A stretch of 64,000 nt of DNA from Microlunatus parietis (GCF_013407955.1 NZ_JACCBU010000001.1:5022001-5086000); one strand, 5' to 3'. Shown: positions 47,389 through 57,273, counted from the first letter of the stretch. Numbers and translations: made by a program. The notes: generated by a model not told the origin, from the sequence alone.

Positions 47389-49935
47389 GTGCCTCGTCGC
47401 TTGCCGCGCTGGTTGATCCTGACCGTCATCGTCGTCGTGCTCGCGCTCGGCGGTCTGTCCAGCCTCGGTGTGACCACGGTACGGCGCTCGTTCCCGCAGA
47501 CGGAGGGCCAGCTCTCGCTCCCCATGCTGTCCGGGCCGGTCGAGGTGCTGCGGGACGCGCGCGGGGTGCCGCACCTCTACGCCGACGACCCGCAGGACCT
47601 GTTCGCGGCGCAGGGCTTCGTGCACGCCCAGGACCGGTTCTTCGAGATGGACGTCCGGCGGCACATCACGGCGGGTCGGCTCTCGGAACTGTTCGGCCCG
47701 TCCCAGGTGAACACGGACGCCTTCATCCGGACCATGGGCTGGCGCCGGGTGGCCGAGCAGGAACTCGAGCTGCTCTCGGCCAAGACCCGGCGCTATCTCG
47801 ATGCGTACGCCTCCGGGGTGAACGCCTACCTCCGGGAACGCGGCACCGGCGACCTGTCCCTCGAATACGCCCTGCTCGGCGTCCAGGGCCTGAACTACCG
47901 GCCGGAGGACTGGACCGCCGTCGACTCGCTGGCCTGGCTGAAGGCGATGGCCTGGGACCTCGGGGCGAACCGGCAGCAGGAGATCGATCAGGCCCTCACC
48001 GCCGCTGCGGTCGGCAGCGAACGGGCCGCGGAGCTGTGGCCGAGCTATCCGATGCACGAGTTCGGGCCGATCGTGGACGGCGGCAAGGTGAGCGACGGCG
48101 CCTTCCAGCCGGGCGGACCCGGGACGGGGGCACCGGCCGCGCTCACCGACGCCCAGCGGCGGTCGGCGGTCCCGGCACTGGAGACGGTCCGGCGGATCTC
48201 GGCGGCGCTGCCCGAGCTGGTCGCGCCGGAGGGTCTGGGTGCCGAGGTCGGCTCGAACTCCTGGGTGGTCGCCGGCTCGCGGACCGAGTCCGGGAAACCC
48301 TTGCTGGGCAACGATCCGCACCTGGCGACGTCGATCCCGTCGGTGTTCGCCCAGGTCGGGTTGCACTGCCGGGTGGTCTCCGACGCCTGCCCGTTCGACG
48401 TCAGCGGGTTCAGCTTCGCCGGCATGCCCGGCGTCGTGATCGGCCGGAACGCCAAGATCAGCTGGGGCCTGACGACCAGTTACGCCGACGTCCAGGACCT
48501 TTATCTGGAAGAGATCCAGGGCAACACGGTGCGGGTCGGCGACGCCTTCCAGCCGCTCGAGGTACGGACCGAGCAGATCACCGTACGCGGCGAGGACGAG
48601 CCGCGGACCTTGATCATCCGGTCCAGCAAGCACGGCCCGCTGCTGTCCGATGTCGATCAGGACCTGCAGCAGCTGTCCGGCGGTCAGCCCGACGACGGCA
48701 AGAACTACGGGATCGCGCTCAACTGGGTCGCCCTGACGCCGAGCCGGTCCATGGACGCGATCTTCGATCTCAACCGGGCCGGGGATTTCGCGCAGTTCCG
48801 GAAGGCGCTGGCGCGGTTCGGTGCGCCCTCCCAGAACATCGTGTATGCCGACGTCGAGGGCAACATCGGCTATCAGCTGGCGGGCCAGCTGCCGTCGCGG
48901 GGGAAGGGTGACGGCCGCACTCTCGCGCCGGGCTGGGACCCGGCCTACGACTGGCGCGGCCTGCTCCCGTACCAGGCGCTGCCGTACACCCTCAATCCGC
49001 CCGCCGGCTACCTCGTCGCCGCCAACCAGCCGATCGTCGGCCAGGACTACCCGTACCGGCTCGGTTCGGACTATTCGTACGGGTGGCGCAGCCAGGAGCT
49101 GGCCGACCGGCTGGCCAACGCCGAAGGCCTGACGCTCGACCAGGCCGAGCAGCTCTTCTACATTGACACGAACCGGTTCGCGGCCGACCTGGTGCCGCTG
49201 CTGCTCAAGATCAAGGTCGACGATCCGTGGGTGGCCGAGGGGCAGAAGACCTTGGTGGGTTGGGATTACGGGACGCCGGCCGACTCGGCGGCGGCCGCCT
49301 ACTTCAACGTCGTGGTGAACAACCTGCTGGAGCACACGTTCCGCGACGACCTGCCGGAACGGCTCTGGCCCGCCGGCGGCGATCGTTGGTACGCGGTGCT
49401 GTCCCGCCTGCTCGAGGACCCCAAGGCGGACTGGTGGGACGACAAGACGACACCGGACGTCACCGAGCGCCGCGACGATCAACTGCAACGGGCGATGATC
49501 GAGGCCCGCAAGGAGATCACGTCCAAGATCGCCCGGGACACCGACCACTGGGAATGGGGCAAGCTGCACCGGGTCACACTGCGCCACCAGACCCTCGGCA
49601 CCAGCGGCATCCCGCCGGTCGAGGCGCTCTTCAACCGAGGCGACTTCGCGGCGCCCGGCGGGCCGGCCGTGGTGAACGCCCTCGGCTACAACCTGCGGAA
49701 CCCGGAGCCGTACCGCGTGATCAACGGGCCGACGATGCGGATGCTGATCGACCTCGATGATCTTGATCGCTCCCGCTGGGTCAACCAGTCCGGCGTCTCC
49801 GGACACGCCTACCACCCGAACTACGACGACCAGACCCAGCTCTGGGCCCGCAACGAGACCTGGCCGTTCCTGGCCGGCCGGGACCGGGTTGAGGCCGCGG
49901 CGACGCAGCGGCTGGAGCTCCGGCCCGGCCAGTGA
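47389..49935 (+). CDS. Penicillin acylase family (Ntn) hydrolase
   Basis: A protein of 848 residues from GTG 47389. An N-terminal transmembrane or signal helix (ILTVIVVVLALGGLSSL, about 9-25) precedes the alpha chain (VEVLRDARGVPHLYADDPQD, FAAQGFVHAQDRFFEMD). The beta chain's catalytic N-terminal Ser follows VGSN in GSNSWVVAGSRT (about 286-297). GKPLLGNDPHLAT, VIGRNAKISWGLTTSYADVQ and NIVYADVEGNIGYQ continue the Ntn core. Autocleavage at Gly-Ser yields the active heterodimer. Substrate could be N-acyl homoserine lactone, penicillin or other amide; undetermined. Confidence 0.9.
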   Translation: MPRRLPRWLILTVIVVVLALGGLSSLGVTTVRRSFPQTEGQLSLPMLSGPVEVLRDARGVPHLYADDPQDLFAAQGFVHAQDRFFEMDVRRHITAGRLSELFGPSQVNTDAFIRTMGWRRVAEQELELLSAKTRRYLDAYASGVNAYLRERGTGDLSLEYALLGVQGLNYRPEDWTAVDSLAWLKAMAWDLGANRQQEIDQALTAAAVGSERAAELWPSYPMHEFGPIVDGGKVSDGAFQPGGPGTGAPAALTDAQRRSAVPALETVRRISAALPELVAPEGLGAEVGSNSWVVAGSRTESGKPLLGNDPHLATSIPSVFAQVGLHCRVVSDACPFDVSGFSFAGMPGVVIGRNAKISWGLTTSYADVQDLYLEEIQGNTVRVGDAFQPLEVRTEQITVRGEDEPRTLIIRSSKHGPLLSDVDQDLQQLSGGQPDDGKNYGIALNWVALTPSRSMDAIFDLNRAGDFAQFRKALARFGAPSQNIVYADVEGNIGYQLAGQLPSRGKGDGRTLAPGWDPAYDWRGLLPYQALPYTLNPPAGYLVAANQPIVGQDYPYRLGSDYSYGWRSQELADRLANAEGLTLDQAEQLFYIDTNRFAADLVPLLLKIKVDDPWVAEGQKTLVGWDYGTPADSAAAAYFNVVVNNLLEHTFRDDLPERLWPAGGDRWYAVLSRLLEDPKADWWDDKTTPDVTERRDDQLQRAMIEARKEITSKIARDTDHWEWGKLHRVTLRHQTLGTSGIPPVEALFNRGDFAAPGGPAVVNALGYNLRNPEPYRVINGPTMRMLIDLDDLDRSRWVNQSGVSGHAYHPNYDDQTQLWARNETWPFLAGRDRVEAAATQRLELRPGQ

Positions 49936-50592
49936 TCAACGGGCGGCGCGCCGTTCCACACCGTCCAAGATCAACTTCAGGTCGAACTCCAGCCAGCGTT
50001 CGGTGTCGCCCTCGACGAAGCCCTGCACGATGGGCTCCAGCAGGGGATGATCACCACTGTCCAGCGCAGTCAGCTGCTGCCGCCACCACTCGGCGGCGTC
50101 GACGCCGGTGGCCTCGGCCAGGCGGCGCTCGGCGATGGCCTGCCGCGCGACACCCTGCACGTGCACGGTCACGGCCATGATCACACCGGTGGTGTCCTGG
50201 GCCGACAGCCCGAGTTCGGCGATGGCCGAGTAGGCCCACTCCATCGCGCGCACGGTGCTCGGACCGACCGGCGGCCGGCTGGTCGCGGACGCCACCAGCG
50301 TCCAGGGATGGTCCAGATACATGGCCCAATCGGTCCGGGCCAGCACGGTCAGGCTCTGCCGCCAGTCCAGGTCGGAGTGGTCGGGATAGGAGTAGCGGTC
50401 CGACACCGTGTCGACCATCAGCCCGATCAGGGCCTCTTTGTTGGGTACGTGCCGGTAGAGCGACATCACCCCGGTGCCCAGCCGTTCGGCGATCGCCCGC
50501 ATCGACACCGCGTCCAGGCCGCCCGCATCGGCCAGCGCGATGCCGTGCTCGATGATCGCGCCGACGTTCAGGATGCCTCGTTGTACCGCCAT
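49936..50592 (-). CDS. TetR family regulator with TetR_C domain
   Basis: A protein of 218 residues from ATG 50590-50592. The HTH is LDAVSMRAIAERLGTGVMSLYRHVPNKEALI (about 26-56), followed by the TetR_C-type domain of tetracycline-repressor-like proteins (WRQSLTVLARTDWAMYLDHPW). Divergent from a DHA2-type efflux pump; two identical-form operators fill the space. Likely drug-inducible control of the pump. Confidence 0.9.
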   Translation of the reverse strand: MAVQRGILNVGAIIEHGIALADAGGLDAVSMRAIAERLGTGVMSLYRHVPNKEALIGLMVDTVSDRYSYPDHSDLDWRQSLTVLARTDWAMYLDHPWTLVASATSRPPVGPSTVRAMEWAYSAIAELGLSAQDTTGVIMAVTVHVQGVARQAIAERRLAEATGVDAAEWWRQQLTALDSGDHPLLEPIVQGFVEGDTERWLEFDLKLILDGVERRAAR

Positions 50593-50615
50593 GGGTTGGC
50601 AGTCTAGCGAACCCG

Positions 50616-50654
50616 TGCGTATAGTGTACGCAATCGGTGCGTACGCCGTACGCA
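50616..50654. promoter_or_regulatory. Tandem TetR operators
   Basis: Two 17-bp dyads of the form TGCGTA-5-TACGCA: 50616-50632 (spacer TAGTG) and 50638-50654 (spacer CGCCG, a full 8+1+8 palindrome). Centres 22 bp apart. They cover the space between the divergent regulator and pump genes. Confidence 0.75.
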
Positions 50655-50677
50655 AACTTGGCCGCAAGGAGGATGCG

Positions 50678-52297
50678 ATGGCACGGGCCGGCACCCGGGA
50701 ATGGCTCGGACTGGCAGCTCTGCTGCTACCGGTGGTGATCACGTCGATGGACATCTCGGTGCTCTATCTGGCGGTGCCGCGGCTGTCCGAGGACCTGCGG
50801 CCGAGCGCCGGCGAACTGCTCTGGATCCTCGACGTGTACGGCTTCCTGCTGGCCGGCCTGCTGATCACCATGGGCAACCTGGGCGACCGGATCGGCCGCC
50901 GCCGGTTGCTGATGATCGGCGCCGCGTTGTTCGGTCTGGCCTCCGCGCTGGCGGCGTTCGCGGCCAGCCCGGAGCAGTTGATCATCGCCCGCGCCCTGAT
51001 GGGGATCGGCGGGTCGACCCTGATGCCGTCGACGCTCTCGCTGATCCGCAACCTGTTCCACGACGACGGCCAGCGGGCCACCGCGATCGGCCTCTGGAGC
51101 GCCGCGTTCGCCGGCGGGTCGGCGCTCGGCCCGGTCGTCGGAGGCGTGCTGCTGCAGTTCCTGCCCTGGGGTTCGGTGTTCCTGATCAACATTCCGGTGG
51201 TGCTGATCATGCTGGTCGGCACCGCGCTCCTGGTGCCCGAGTACCGGCACCCGCGGCCGGACCGGCTGGACCTGATCAGTGTCGTGCTGTCGATCGGGGC
51301 GATCCTGCCGATCGTCTGGGCGATCAAGCACGCCGCCGAGCGGCTCGCCGTCGACGGCTGGACCGCGCTGGCGCTGCTGATCGGGATCGCGGCGGCGGTC
51401 ACGTTCGTCCGGCGGCAGCAGCGCCTGTCGACGCCGCTGGTCGACCTCGATCTGATCCGGCGGCCGGCCGTCTGCGGGTCGGTGCTCGGCGGCATGATGT
51501 CGCTGTTCGCCTTGCTGGGCGTGAATCTCTATCTGAGTCAGTACCTGCAGCTGGTGCTCGGACTGGATCCGCTGCCGGCCGCCCTGTGGACCCTGCCGGG
51601 CATGATCACCGTCGCGGCCGGCGCCGTGCTCTCACCCCGGCTGCGGGACCGGATCGGGGCACCGCGTACGTTCCTGGTCGGCTTCGCCACGGCGGCCGCC
51701 GGGGTGGCGGTGTTGATCTTCACCCCCGACACGGGCGGACTACCGGTGGTGGTCGCCGCGGAGTTGATCTTCGGGTTCGGGCTCAGCACCGCGCTGACGA
51801 TCGCGACAGACCTGGTCGTCGCTGCTGCACCGCCGGACCGGGCCGGCGCCGCCTCGGCGATCTCGGAGACCGGCAACGAACTCGGCGCCGCGCTCGGCGT
51901 CGCGGTGCTCGGCTCGGTCGGCACCGCGCTGTACCGGGCCGGCATCGGGGCGGCGCTCCCGGCCGGGCTGCCCGGCCCGGTCCGCGAGACCGCCGAGGCG
52001 ACCCTGGCCGGCGCCGTCGGCTCGGCCCGGGAGCTGAGCCCGGAGCTGGCCGAGACGATGATCACCGCGGCCCGCTCGGTCTTCGTCGACAGCCTGTCCG
52101 CGGTGGCGCTGTCCGGGGCCTTGGTGCTGGCGGCGCTGGCCGCACTGGTCCCGCGGCTGGTCCGGCGGGCCGGAACCGTCCCGGAGGAAAAGGATGCGGC
52201 GACCGGCGGCCGGACCGAGCTACCATCGTCCCAGCACGGCGTTGACCCGGCCATCACCGGCGAGCCTCCGGAAGAACCAGCGCGCAAGCTGAAGTAG
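50678..52297 (+). CDS. MFS drug efflux transporter (DHA2, 14-TM)
   Basis: A protein of 539 residues from ATG 50678 with AAGGAGG upstream. DHA2 motifs: LAALLLPVVITSMDISVLYLA (D-x-x-x-x-x-A in TM1), GNLGDRIGRRRLL (motif A), IGLWSAAFAGGSALGPVVGG (motif C) and about 14 hydrophobic spans. A proton-driven exporter of drugs, under the adjacent TetR. The last 25 residues (QHGVDPAITGEPPEEPARKLK) are a translation of the start of the downstream T-box leader, so the stop lies inside that RNA element. Confidence 0.9.
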   Translation: MARAGTREWLGLAALLLPVVITSMDISVLYLAVPRLSEDLRPSAGELLWILDVYGFLLAGLLITMGNLGDRIGRRRLLMIGAALFGLASALAAFAASPEQLIIARALMGIGGSTLMPSTLSLIRNLFHDDGQRATAIGLWSAAFAGGSALGPVVGGVLLQFLPWGSVFLINIPVVLIMLVGTALLVPEYRHPRPDRLDLISVVLSIGAILPIVWAIKHAAERLAVDGWTALALLIGIAAAVTFVRRQQRLSTPLVDLDLIRRPAVCGSVLGGMMSLFALLGVNLYLSQYLQLVLGLDPLPAALWTLPGMITVAAGAVLSPRLRDRIGAPRTFLVGFATAAAGVAVLIFTPDTGGLPVVVAAELIFGFGLSTALTIATDLVVAAAPPDRAGAASAISETGNELGAALGVAVLGSVGTALYRAGIGAALPAGLPGPVRETAEATLAGAVGSARELSPELAETMITAARSVFVDSLSAVALSGALVLAALAALVPRLVRRAGTVPEEKDAATGGRTELPSSQHGVDPAITGEPPEEPARKLK

Positions 52298-52420
52298 AAC
52301 CGGACGGGTGGGCCCGTCACAGCCCGCGACGAGTGGTCGCTCCGGCCCGTCCCGGAACGGCAAGCGAGGTGGTACCGCGGTGGTGACATCGTCCTCGGCC
52401 CAGTTGGACCGAGACGAGGA
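52240..52420 (+). promoter_or_regulatory. T-box leader of ileS
   Basis: Contains the conserved T-box AGGTGGTACCGCGG (52367-52380), whose TGGT (52370-52373) would pair with an uncharged tRNA ending ACCA, as tRNA-Ile does. A candidate specifier ATC (Ile) lies at 52253-52255 within GGCCATCACCGG, near the proposed stem I. Then TCGTCCTCGG (52389-52398) can pair with CCGAGACGAGGA (52409-52420), hiding the ileS ribosome site. This is the actinobacterial translational T-box pattern. The first part overlaps the MFS coding sequence. Confidence 0.85.
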
Positions 52421-52425
52421 TGATC

Positions 52426-55400
52426 ATGAACTACCCGAAGGCGACCACCGGTGATCACGACAAGGTCCCGTCCGGCCTGCGCCTGCCCGAGCTCGAGGAG
52501 CGGGTGCTGGCGTACTGGCAGACGGACGACACCTTCCGGGCCTCGATCGACCAGCGCCCGGCGGGCGAGCGGGGATCGAACGAGTTCGTCTTCTATGACG
52601 GCCCGCCGTTCGCCAACGGGCTGCCGCACTACGGGCATCTGCTCACCGGCTACGTCAAGGACGTGGTGCCGCGGTTCCAGACGATGCGCGGGCGCCGGGT
52701 GGAGCGGCGGTTCGGCTGGGACACCCACGGGCTGCCGGCCGAGTTGGAGGCGATGAGCCAGCTCGGCCTGAAGAAGCGGGACGAGATCCTCGAGCTCGGG
52801 ATCGCGAAGTTCAATGCGGCGACCCGGGAGTCGGTGTTCCGCTACACCGAGGAATGGGTCCGGTACGTGACTCGGCAGGCCCGCTGGGTCGACTTCGACA
52901 ACGACTACAAGACGCTCGACCGGGACTACATGGAGAGCGTGCTCTGGGGCTTCAAGACCCTGTACGACAAGGGATTGGTGTATCAGGGCCTGCGCGTGCT
53001 GCCGTACTGCTGGAACGATGAGACGCCGCTGTCCTCGCACGAGCTGCGGATGGACGACGACGTCTACCAAGATCGCGAGGACCCGTCGGTCACGGTCGGG
53101 CTGCGGCTGGAGACCGGCGAGCTGGCGCTGGTCTGGACCACCACGCCGTGGACCCTGCCGTCCAACCTGGCGATCATGGTCGGGCCCGGGATCGACTACG
53201 TCGTCGTCGAGTCGGGCGGCGAGCCGTACCTGATCGCCGAGGTGCTGCTGGGCACCTATCCGGAGCTCGCCGAGGGCACGATCGTCCAACGCCTGAAGGG
53301 ATCCGAGCTGGTCGGCCGGTCGTACACGCCGCCGTTCGACTACTTCGCCGGCCACGCCGGCGCGCACCGGATCGTCGCGGCCGACTTCGTCACCACCGAC
53401 GAGGGGACCGGCCTGGTGCACAACGCCGGCGCGTTCGGCGAGGAGGACCTCGAGGTGGCCCGGGCCGAGGGGATCGAGCCGGTGCTGCCGGTCGGCGCCG
53501 GCGGCCGGTTCACGGCGCCGGTCGACGAGTACGCCGGCCTGCTGGTGCTGGACGCCAACCTGATGATCATCGACGACCTGCGGGCCGGCTCGGGGCGGGT
53601 GTCGGAGGGCACGGTGCTGCTGCGCAGTGCGCCGTACGTGCACTCCTATCCGCACTGCTGGCGCTGCCGGAACCCGCTGATCTACAAGGCGGTGACCAGC
53701 TGGTTCGTCGCGGTCACCAAGATCAGGGACCGGATGGGCGAGCTGAACCAGCAGATCGGTTGGGTGCCGGAGCACATCAAGGACGGCCAGTTCGGCCGTT
53801 GGCTGGCGGGTGCACGGGACTGGTCGATCAGCCGGAATCGCTTCTGGGGAAGCCCGATCCCGATCTGGGTGTCGGACGACCCGGCGCATCCGCGGATCGA
53901 CGTGTACGGGTCGGTGGCCGAACTGGAGGCCGACTTCGGGGTCCCGGTGCCGGACCTGCACCGGCCCTACATCGACCAGCTGACCCGACCCAACCCGGAC
54001 GATCCGACCGGCCGGTCGACGATGCGCCGGGTGCCGGACGTGCTGGACGTCTGGTTCGACTCCGGGTCGATGCCGTTCGCCCAGGTGCACTACCCGTTCG
54101 AGAATGCGGACTGGTTCGATGATCATTTCCCGGGCGACTTCATCGTCGAGTACGTCGGCCAGACCCGGGGCTGGTTCTACACCATGCATGTGCTGGCGAC
54201 CGCGATCTTCGACCGGCCAGCCTTCCGGACCTGCCTCAGTCACGGCATCGTGCTCGGCAGCGACGGGCAGAAGATGAGCAAGTCGCTGCGCAACTATCCG
54301 GACATCTGGGAGGTGTTCGACCGGGACGGTGCCGACGCGATGCGCTGGTTCCTGATGTCGTCGCCGATCCTGCGCGGCGGCAATCTCGTGGTGACCGAGC
54401 CGGCCATCCGCGAGGGCGTCCGCCAAGTGATCATCCCGCTCTGGAACACCTGGCACTTCTTCGCCCTGTACGCCGGCGTGGCGCGCGGCGGCCGCGGCTA
54501 CGACGCCAAGATCATCGAGGACGCGGACCACGTCCTGGACCGCTACATCCTGGCCCGGACCCGGGCGTTCGTCGCCGCCGTCGGTGATCATCTGGAGGCG
54601 CTGGACATCGCCGACGCCTGCGACGACGTCAAGGACTTCCTCGACACATTGTCCAACTGGTACGTCCGGCGGTCCCGGGATCGCTTCTGGGACGGCGAAT
54701 CCGAGGCTGCGCTGGCCGCCTTCGACACGCTCTACACGGTGCTCGAGGTCGCCGTCCGGGCGATGGCGCCGCTGCTGCCGCTGGTCGGCGAGGAGATCTG
54801 GCGCGGCCTGACCGGCGGCCGCTCGGTGCACCTGACCGACTGGCCCGGCCTTGATCGCCCTCCCGGCGACGACGCGCCGGCCGACGACGCGCTGGTGGCG
54901 GCGATGGAGCGGGCCCGGACGATCTGCTCGACCGCGTCGGCGCTGCGAAAGGCGGCCGGCCTCCGGGTCCGGCTGCCGCTGGCCCGGCTGACCGTGGTCG
55001 CCGCGGACGCCGCGTCGCTGGCCGGGTTGACCGAGGTGATCGCCGCCGAGCTGAACGTTCGCGAGGTCGAACTGCTGGATCCGGCGCAGGTGGATCCGGC
55101 GACGCTGGGCGTACACACCGAGCTGCGGGTGGACGCCCGCGCGGCCGGGCCTCGGCTCGGCCGTGATGTCCAGACGGCGATCCGGGCCAGCAAGAGCGGC
55201 GACTGGTCGATCGACGACGCCGGTCGGGTCACGGCGGGCGGGATCGCTTTGCTGGAAGGGGAGTACGCCGTGCACACCGTCGCCGACCAGGCCGGCGCGG
55301 ATGATCAGCGTGCCGTGGCGTTGCTGCCGGAGGCAGGATTCGTGATCTTGGAGACCGCCGTCACCCCGGACCTCGCCGCCGAGGGTCTGGCCCGCGATGT

Positions 55401-55629
55401 CGTACGCGCCGTGCAGCAGGCCCGCCGCGACGCCGGCCTGAAGATCACCGACCGGATCGAGCTCACCCTGTCCGGTGATGACGGCGTCCGATCGGCGATC
55501 CAGACCCACCGGGACCTGATCGTCGGCGAGACCCTGACCGACCGGCTCGCCGTCACCGAGCCGACCGGCGGCGACACCGTCGACGTCGGCGAGGGCCAGC
55601 AGATCGGCATCTCGATCGTGCAACAGTGA
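52426..55629 (+). CDS. ileS: Isoleucyl-tRNA synthetase, type II
   Basis: A protein of 1067 residues from ATG 52426; ATG 52420 lies on the ribosome site. Class I synthetase: HIGH-like [20 protein letters not shown] (about 50-70), editing domain with [20 protein letters not shown] and [31 protein letters not shown] (the KMSKS loop) and the anticodon-binding domain. Length and HYGH variant fit the eukaryote-like IleRS of actinobacteria, which are characteristically insensitive to mupirocin (family knowledge). Regulated by the upstream T-box. Confidence 0.95.
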   Translation: MNYPKATTGDHDKVPSGLRLPELEERVLAYWQTDDTFRASIDQRPAGERGSNEFVFYDGPPFANGLPHYGHLLTGYVKDVVPRFQTMRGRRVERRFGWDTHGLPAELEAMSQLGLKKRDEILELGIAKFNAATRESVFRYTEEWVRYVTRQARWVDFDNDYKTLDRDYMESVLWGFKTLYDKGLVYQGLRVLPYCWNDETPLSSHELRMDDDVYQDREDPSVTVGLRLETGELALVWTTTPWTLPSNLAIMVGPGIDYVVVESGGEPYLIAEVLLGTYPELAEGTIVQRLKGSELVGRSYTPPFDYFAGHAGAHRIVAADFVTTDEGTGLVHNAGAFGEEDLEVARAEGIEPVLPVGAGGRFTAPVDEYAGLLVLDANLMIIDDLRAGSGRVSEGTVLLRSAPYVHSYPHCWRCRNPLIYKAVTSWFVAVTKIRDRMGELNQQIGWVPEHIKDGQFGRWLAGARDWSISRNRFWGSPIPIWVSDDPAHPRIDVYGSVAELEADFGVPVPDLHRPYIDQLTRPNPDDPTGRSTMRRVPDVLDVWFDSGSMPFAQVHYPFENADWFDDHFPGDFIVEYVGQTRGWFYTMHVLATAIFDRPAFRTCLSHGIVLGSDGQKMSKSLRNYPDIWEVFDRDGADAMRWFLMSSPILRGGNLVVTEPAIREGVRQVIIPLWNTWHFFALYAGVARGGRGYDAKIIEDADHVLDRYILARTRAFVAAVGDHLEALDIADACDDVKDFLDTLSNWYVRRSRDRFWDGESEAALAAFDTLYTVLEVAVRAMAPLLPLVGEEIWRGLTGGRSVHLTDWPGLDRPPGDDAPADDALVAAMERARTICSTASALRKAAGLRVRLPLARLTVVAADAASLAGLTEVIAAELNVREVELLDPAQVDPATLGVHTELRVDARAAGPRLGRDVQTAIRASKSGDWSIDDAGRVTAGGIALLEGEYAVHTVADQAGADDQRAVALLPEAGFVILETAVTPDLAAEGLARDVVRAVQQARRDAGLKITDRIELTLSGDDGVRSAIQTHRDLIVGETLTDRLAVTEPTGGDTVDVGEGQQIGISIVQQ

Positions 55630-55642
55630 TAGCATTGTTGCA
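55619..55642. promoter_or_regulatory. Operator of the toxin-antitoxin pair
   Basis: TGCAACA (55619-55625) and TGTTGCA (55636-55642) form a 24-bp near-palindrome (20/24 positions). It overlaps the ileS stop codon and lies just before the antitoxin ribosome site. Ribbon-helix-helix antitoxins usually auto-repress through such sites. Confidence 0.6.
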
Positions 55643-55656
55643 GAGGGGTGAAGCTC

Positions 55657-55905
55657 ATGACCGCGATCACGATTCGAAAGCTGCCGGACAGTGCCAAACA
55701 ACGACTTCGGATGCGCGCGGCCGCGAACGGTCGGTCGATGGAAGCCGAGGCTCGGACGATCCTGCTCGACGCGCTCGAGTCCACCGGGCGGGTCGACCTG
55801 ACCTGGATCGAGGCGTTGAAGGCGGCCGGCGATGAGTTCGGTGGAGTCGAACTGGTGGTGCCCGAGGACGAGCCGGCCACGGCGGCGGACCTGACCAAGC
55901 CGTGA
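55657..55905 (+). CDS. Ribbon-helix-helix antitoxin (FitA/VapB-like)
   Basis: A protein of 82 residues from ATG 55657 (AGAGGGG 8 bp upstream). MTAITIRKLPDSAKQRLRMRAAANGRSMEAEARTIL is the FitA-type Arc/MetJ DNA-binding part; the acidic C-terminus (ELVVPEDEPATAADL) would cover the toxin. The stop overlaps the toxin start (GTGA). Binds its own promoter and neutralises the PIN toxin. Confidence 0.88.
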   Translation: MTAITIRKLPDSAKQRLRMRAAANGRSMEAEARTILLDALESTGRVDLTWIEALKAAGDEFGGVELVVPEDEPATAADLTKP

Positions 55906-56324
55906 TCATCCTCGATACGAACGTCATCTCCGAGGTGATGCGCGGTCGGCTTGCCGAACCGTCCGTGTTGAACTGGCTCGGAAGCCTGCGGGACCGGCCC
56001 GTGACCACCGTGATCAACCGGGCGGAGATCATGGCCGGCGTCGCCCTGCTGCCCAGCGGCGGTCGGCGGGATCGACTGTGGGATGCAGCCGTTGCGGCCT
56101 TCGACCAGCTGGGCACCTGTCTGCCGCTGGTGCCCGAGTGCGCCTCCGTCTACGCGGAGATCGTCGCCTCCCGCCGCGCGGCCGGGCGGCCGATCGGCGG
56201 TATGGACGCCCTGATCGCGTCGATCGCCCGCGTGGCTGGGGTCGGAATCGCCACCCGCGATGTGGACGGGTTCGCCGACCTCGGGTTCGAGGTGATCAAC
56301 CCTTGGGAGCCCGACGGCGACTGA
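55902..56324 (+). CDS. PIN-domain ribonuclease toxin (FitB/VapC-like)
   Basis: A protein of 140 residues from GTG 55902. PIN catalytic acids: D5 in ILDTNVISEVM, E in TTVINRAEIMAGVALL (about 42), D in GGMDALIASIA (about 105) and D in ATRDVDGFADLG (about 121-127). IGGMDALIA and the N-x-x-E spacing are typical of FitB. It is an Mg-dependent endoribonuclease. Located between ileS and a methyltransferase gene, moved in as a two-gene cassette. Confidence 0.92.
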   Translation: MIILDTNVISEVMRGRLAEPSVLNWLGSLRDRPVTTVINRAEIMAGVALLPSGGRRDRLWDAAVAAFDQLGTCLPLVPECASVYAEIVASRRAAGRPIGGMDALIASIARVAGVGIATRDVDGFADLGFEVINPWEPDGD

Positions 56325-56330
56325 GCCCGG

Positions 56331-57170
56331 TCAAACCTTCTCGGCCAGCACCACGAGGTATTCCCACGGCATCGATCCGGCGGACTGGTACCGGTCCACC
56401 AGATCGACCAGCGCCTGGTCGAGGGCGGCGACCCGGTCCGGGTCCTCGGCGATGGCGCGATAGGTGACGATGGTCGGCCCGTAGTTGAGCTTGAAGTAGT
56501 CCCGGAACGCGGCGCCGTCGGGGAAGTGGTCGACGACGAGTTCCTGCCGGTGCACGGTCAGGCCGCGGACCCGGTCACCGAACAGTTCCCGGAGATGATC
56601 TTCGTCGCCCCAGCGCGGCGGCGGCTCGGCGCCGGGCGGCGGAGGCGGCGCGTACGGCTTCATGGTGGCGAACAACTGCCCGATGAAGCCCTCCGGCGTC
56701 CAGTTGATCATGGCGATCCGTCCTCCGGGCCGGCAGACCCGGAGCAGTTCGTCGGCGGTCCGCCGGTGGTGCGGGGCGAACATCGCCCCGATGCAGGACA
56801 GCACCACGTCGAAGTCGGCGTCCGCGAAGGGCAGCGCCTCGACGTCGGCCTCCTGCCAGGTCAGCCGCACGCCGTGCTCGGCCGCGAAGCGCTCACCGGT
56901 GGCGAGCAACTCCGGTGTGAGGTCGGTGGCGACGACCTCGGCACCGGTCAGCGCGGCCGGGATCGCCGCGTTGCCGGTGCCGGCGCCGGTGTCCAGCACT
57001 CGGTCGCCCTTGGTCACGCCGGCCGCATCGACCAGGAGCGGCCCGAGCGGCGCGACGACGTCGGCCGCGACGGCGGGATAGTTGCCGAGCGCCCACAGGG
57101 CGCGGTGCTTGGCCTTGAGTGCGCGGTCGGCCTCGGTGTCGGCGGGACCGCCGACGGTCTGTTGGTTCAT
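56331..57170 (-). CDS. Class I SAM-dependent methyltransferase
   Basis: A protein of 279 residues from ATG 57168-57170. Motif I is DRVLDTGAGTGNAAIPAAL (about 56-74), then VVATDLTPELLATGE, WQEADVEALPFADADFDVVL (motif II) and CRPGGRIAMINW (motif III). Type methyltransf_25/11; substrate unknown. Divergent from an HxlR regulator; a pair of CCAGATCTGTA repeats lies between them, so HxlR probably controls it. Confidence 0.87.
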   Translation of the reverse strand: MNQQTVGGPADTEADRALKAKHRALWALGNYPAVAADVVAPLGPLLVDAAGVTKGDRVLDTGAGTGNAAIPAALTGAEVVATDLTPELLATGERFAAEHGVRLTWQEADVEALPFADADFDVVLSCIGAMFAPHHRRTADELLRVCRPGGRIAMINWTPEGFIGQLFATMKPYAPPPPPGAEPPPRWGDEDHLRELFGDRVRGLTVHRQELVVDHFPDGAAFRDYFKLNYGPTIVTYRAIAEDPDRVAALDQALVDLVDRYQSAGSMPWEYLVVLAEKV

Positions 57171-57239
57171 GGTTCCCCCTGAGTGGTGGTGAGTTCCGAT
57201 CGGCTCAACGGTCCTCCCGGCGGGCGGCCGCCGCCAGTG

Positions 57240-57273
57240 CCAGATCTGTAGCGGCATCGGTTCCAGATCTGTA
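57240..57273. promoter_or_regulatory. CCAGATCTGTA direct repeats, candidate HxlR sites
   Basis: The 11-mer CCAGATCTGTA occurs at 57240-57250 and 57263-57273, spacing 23 bp (about two turns), between the divergent methyltransferase and HxlR genes. Each contains the palindrome CAGATCTG. Good candidate for regulator binding. Confidence 0.45.

Noticed and set aside
47335-49815. 826-codon antisense frame across the penicillin acylase gene
   Set aside because: The plus strand encodes a complete Ntn hydrolase; the antisense frame is repetitive in Val, Gly and Arg.
51538-55701. 1387-codon open frame antisense to ileS and the pump gene
   Set aside because: It mirrors the strong codon bias of ileS, has no protein motif and a His/Arg/Val-rich composition; antisense frames in GC-rich DNA often stay open.
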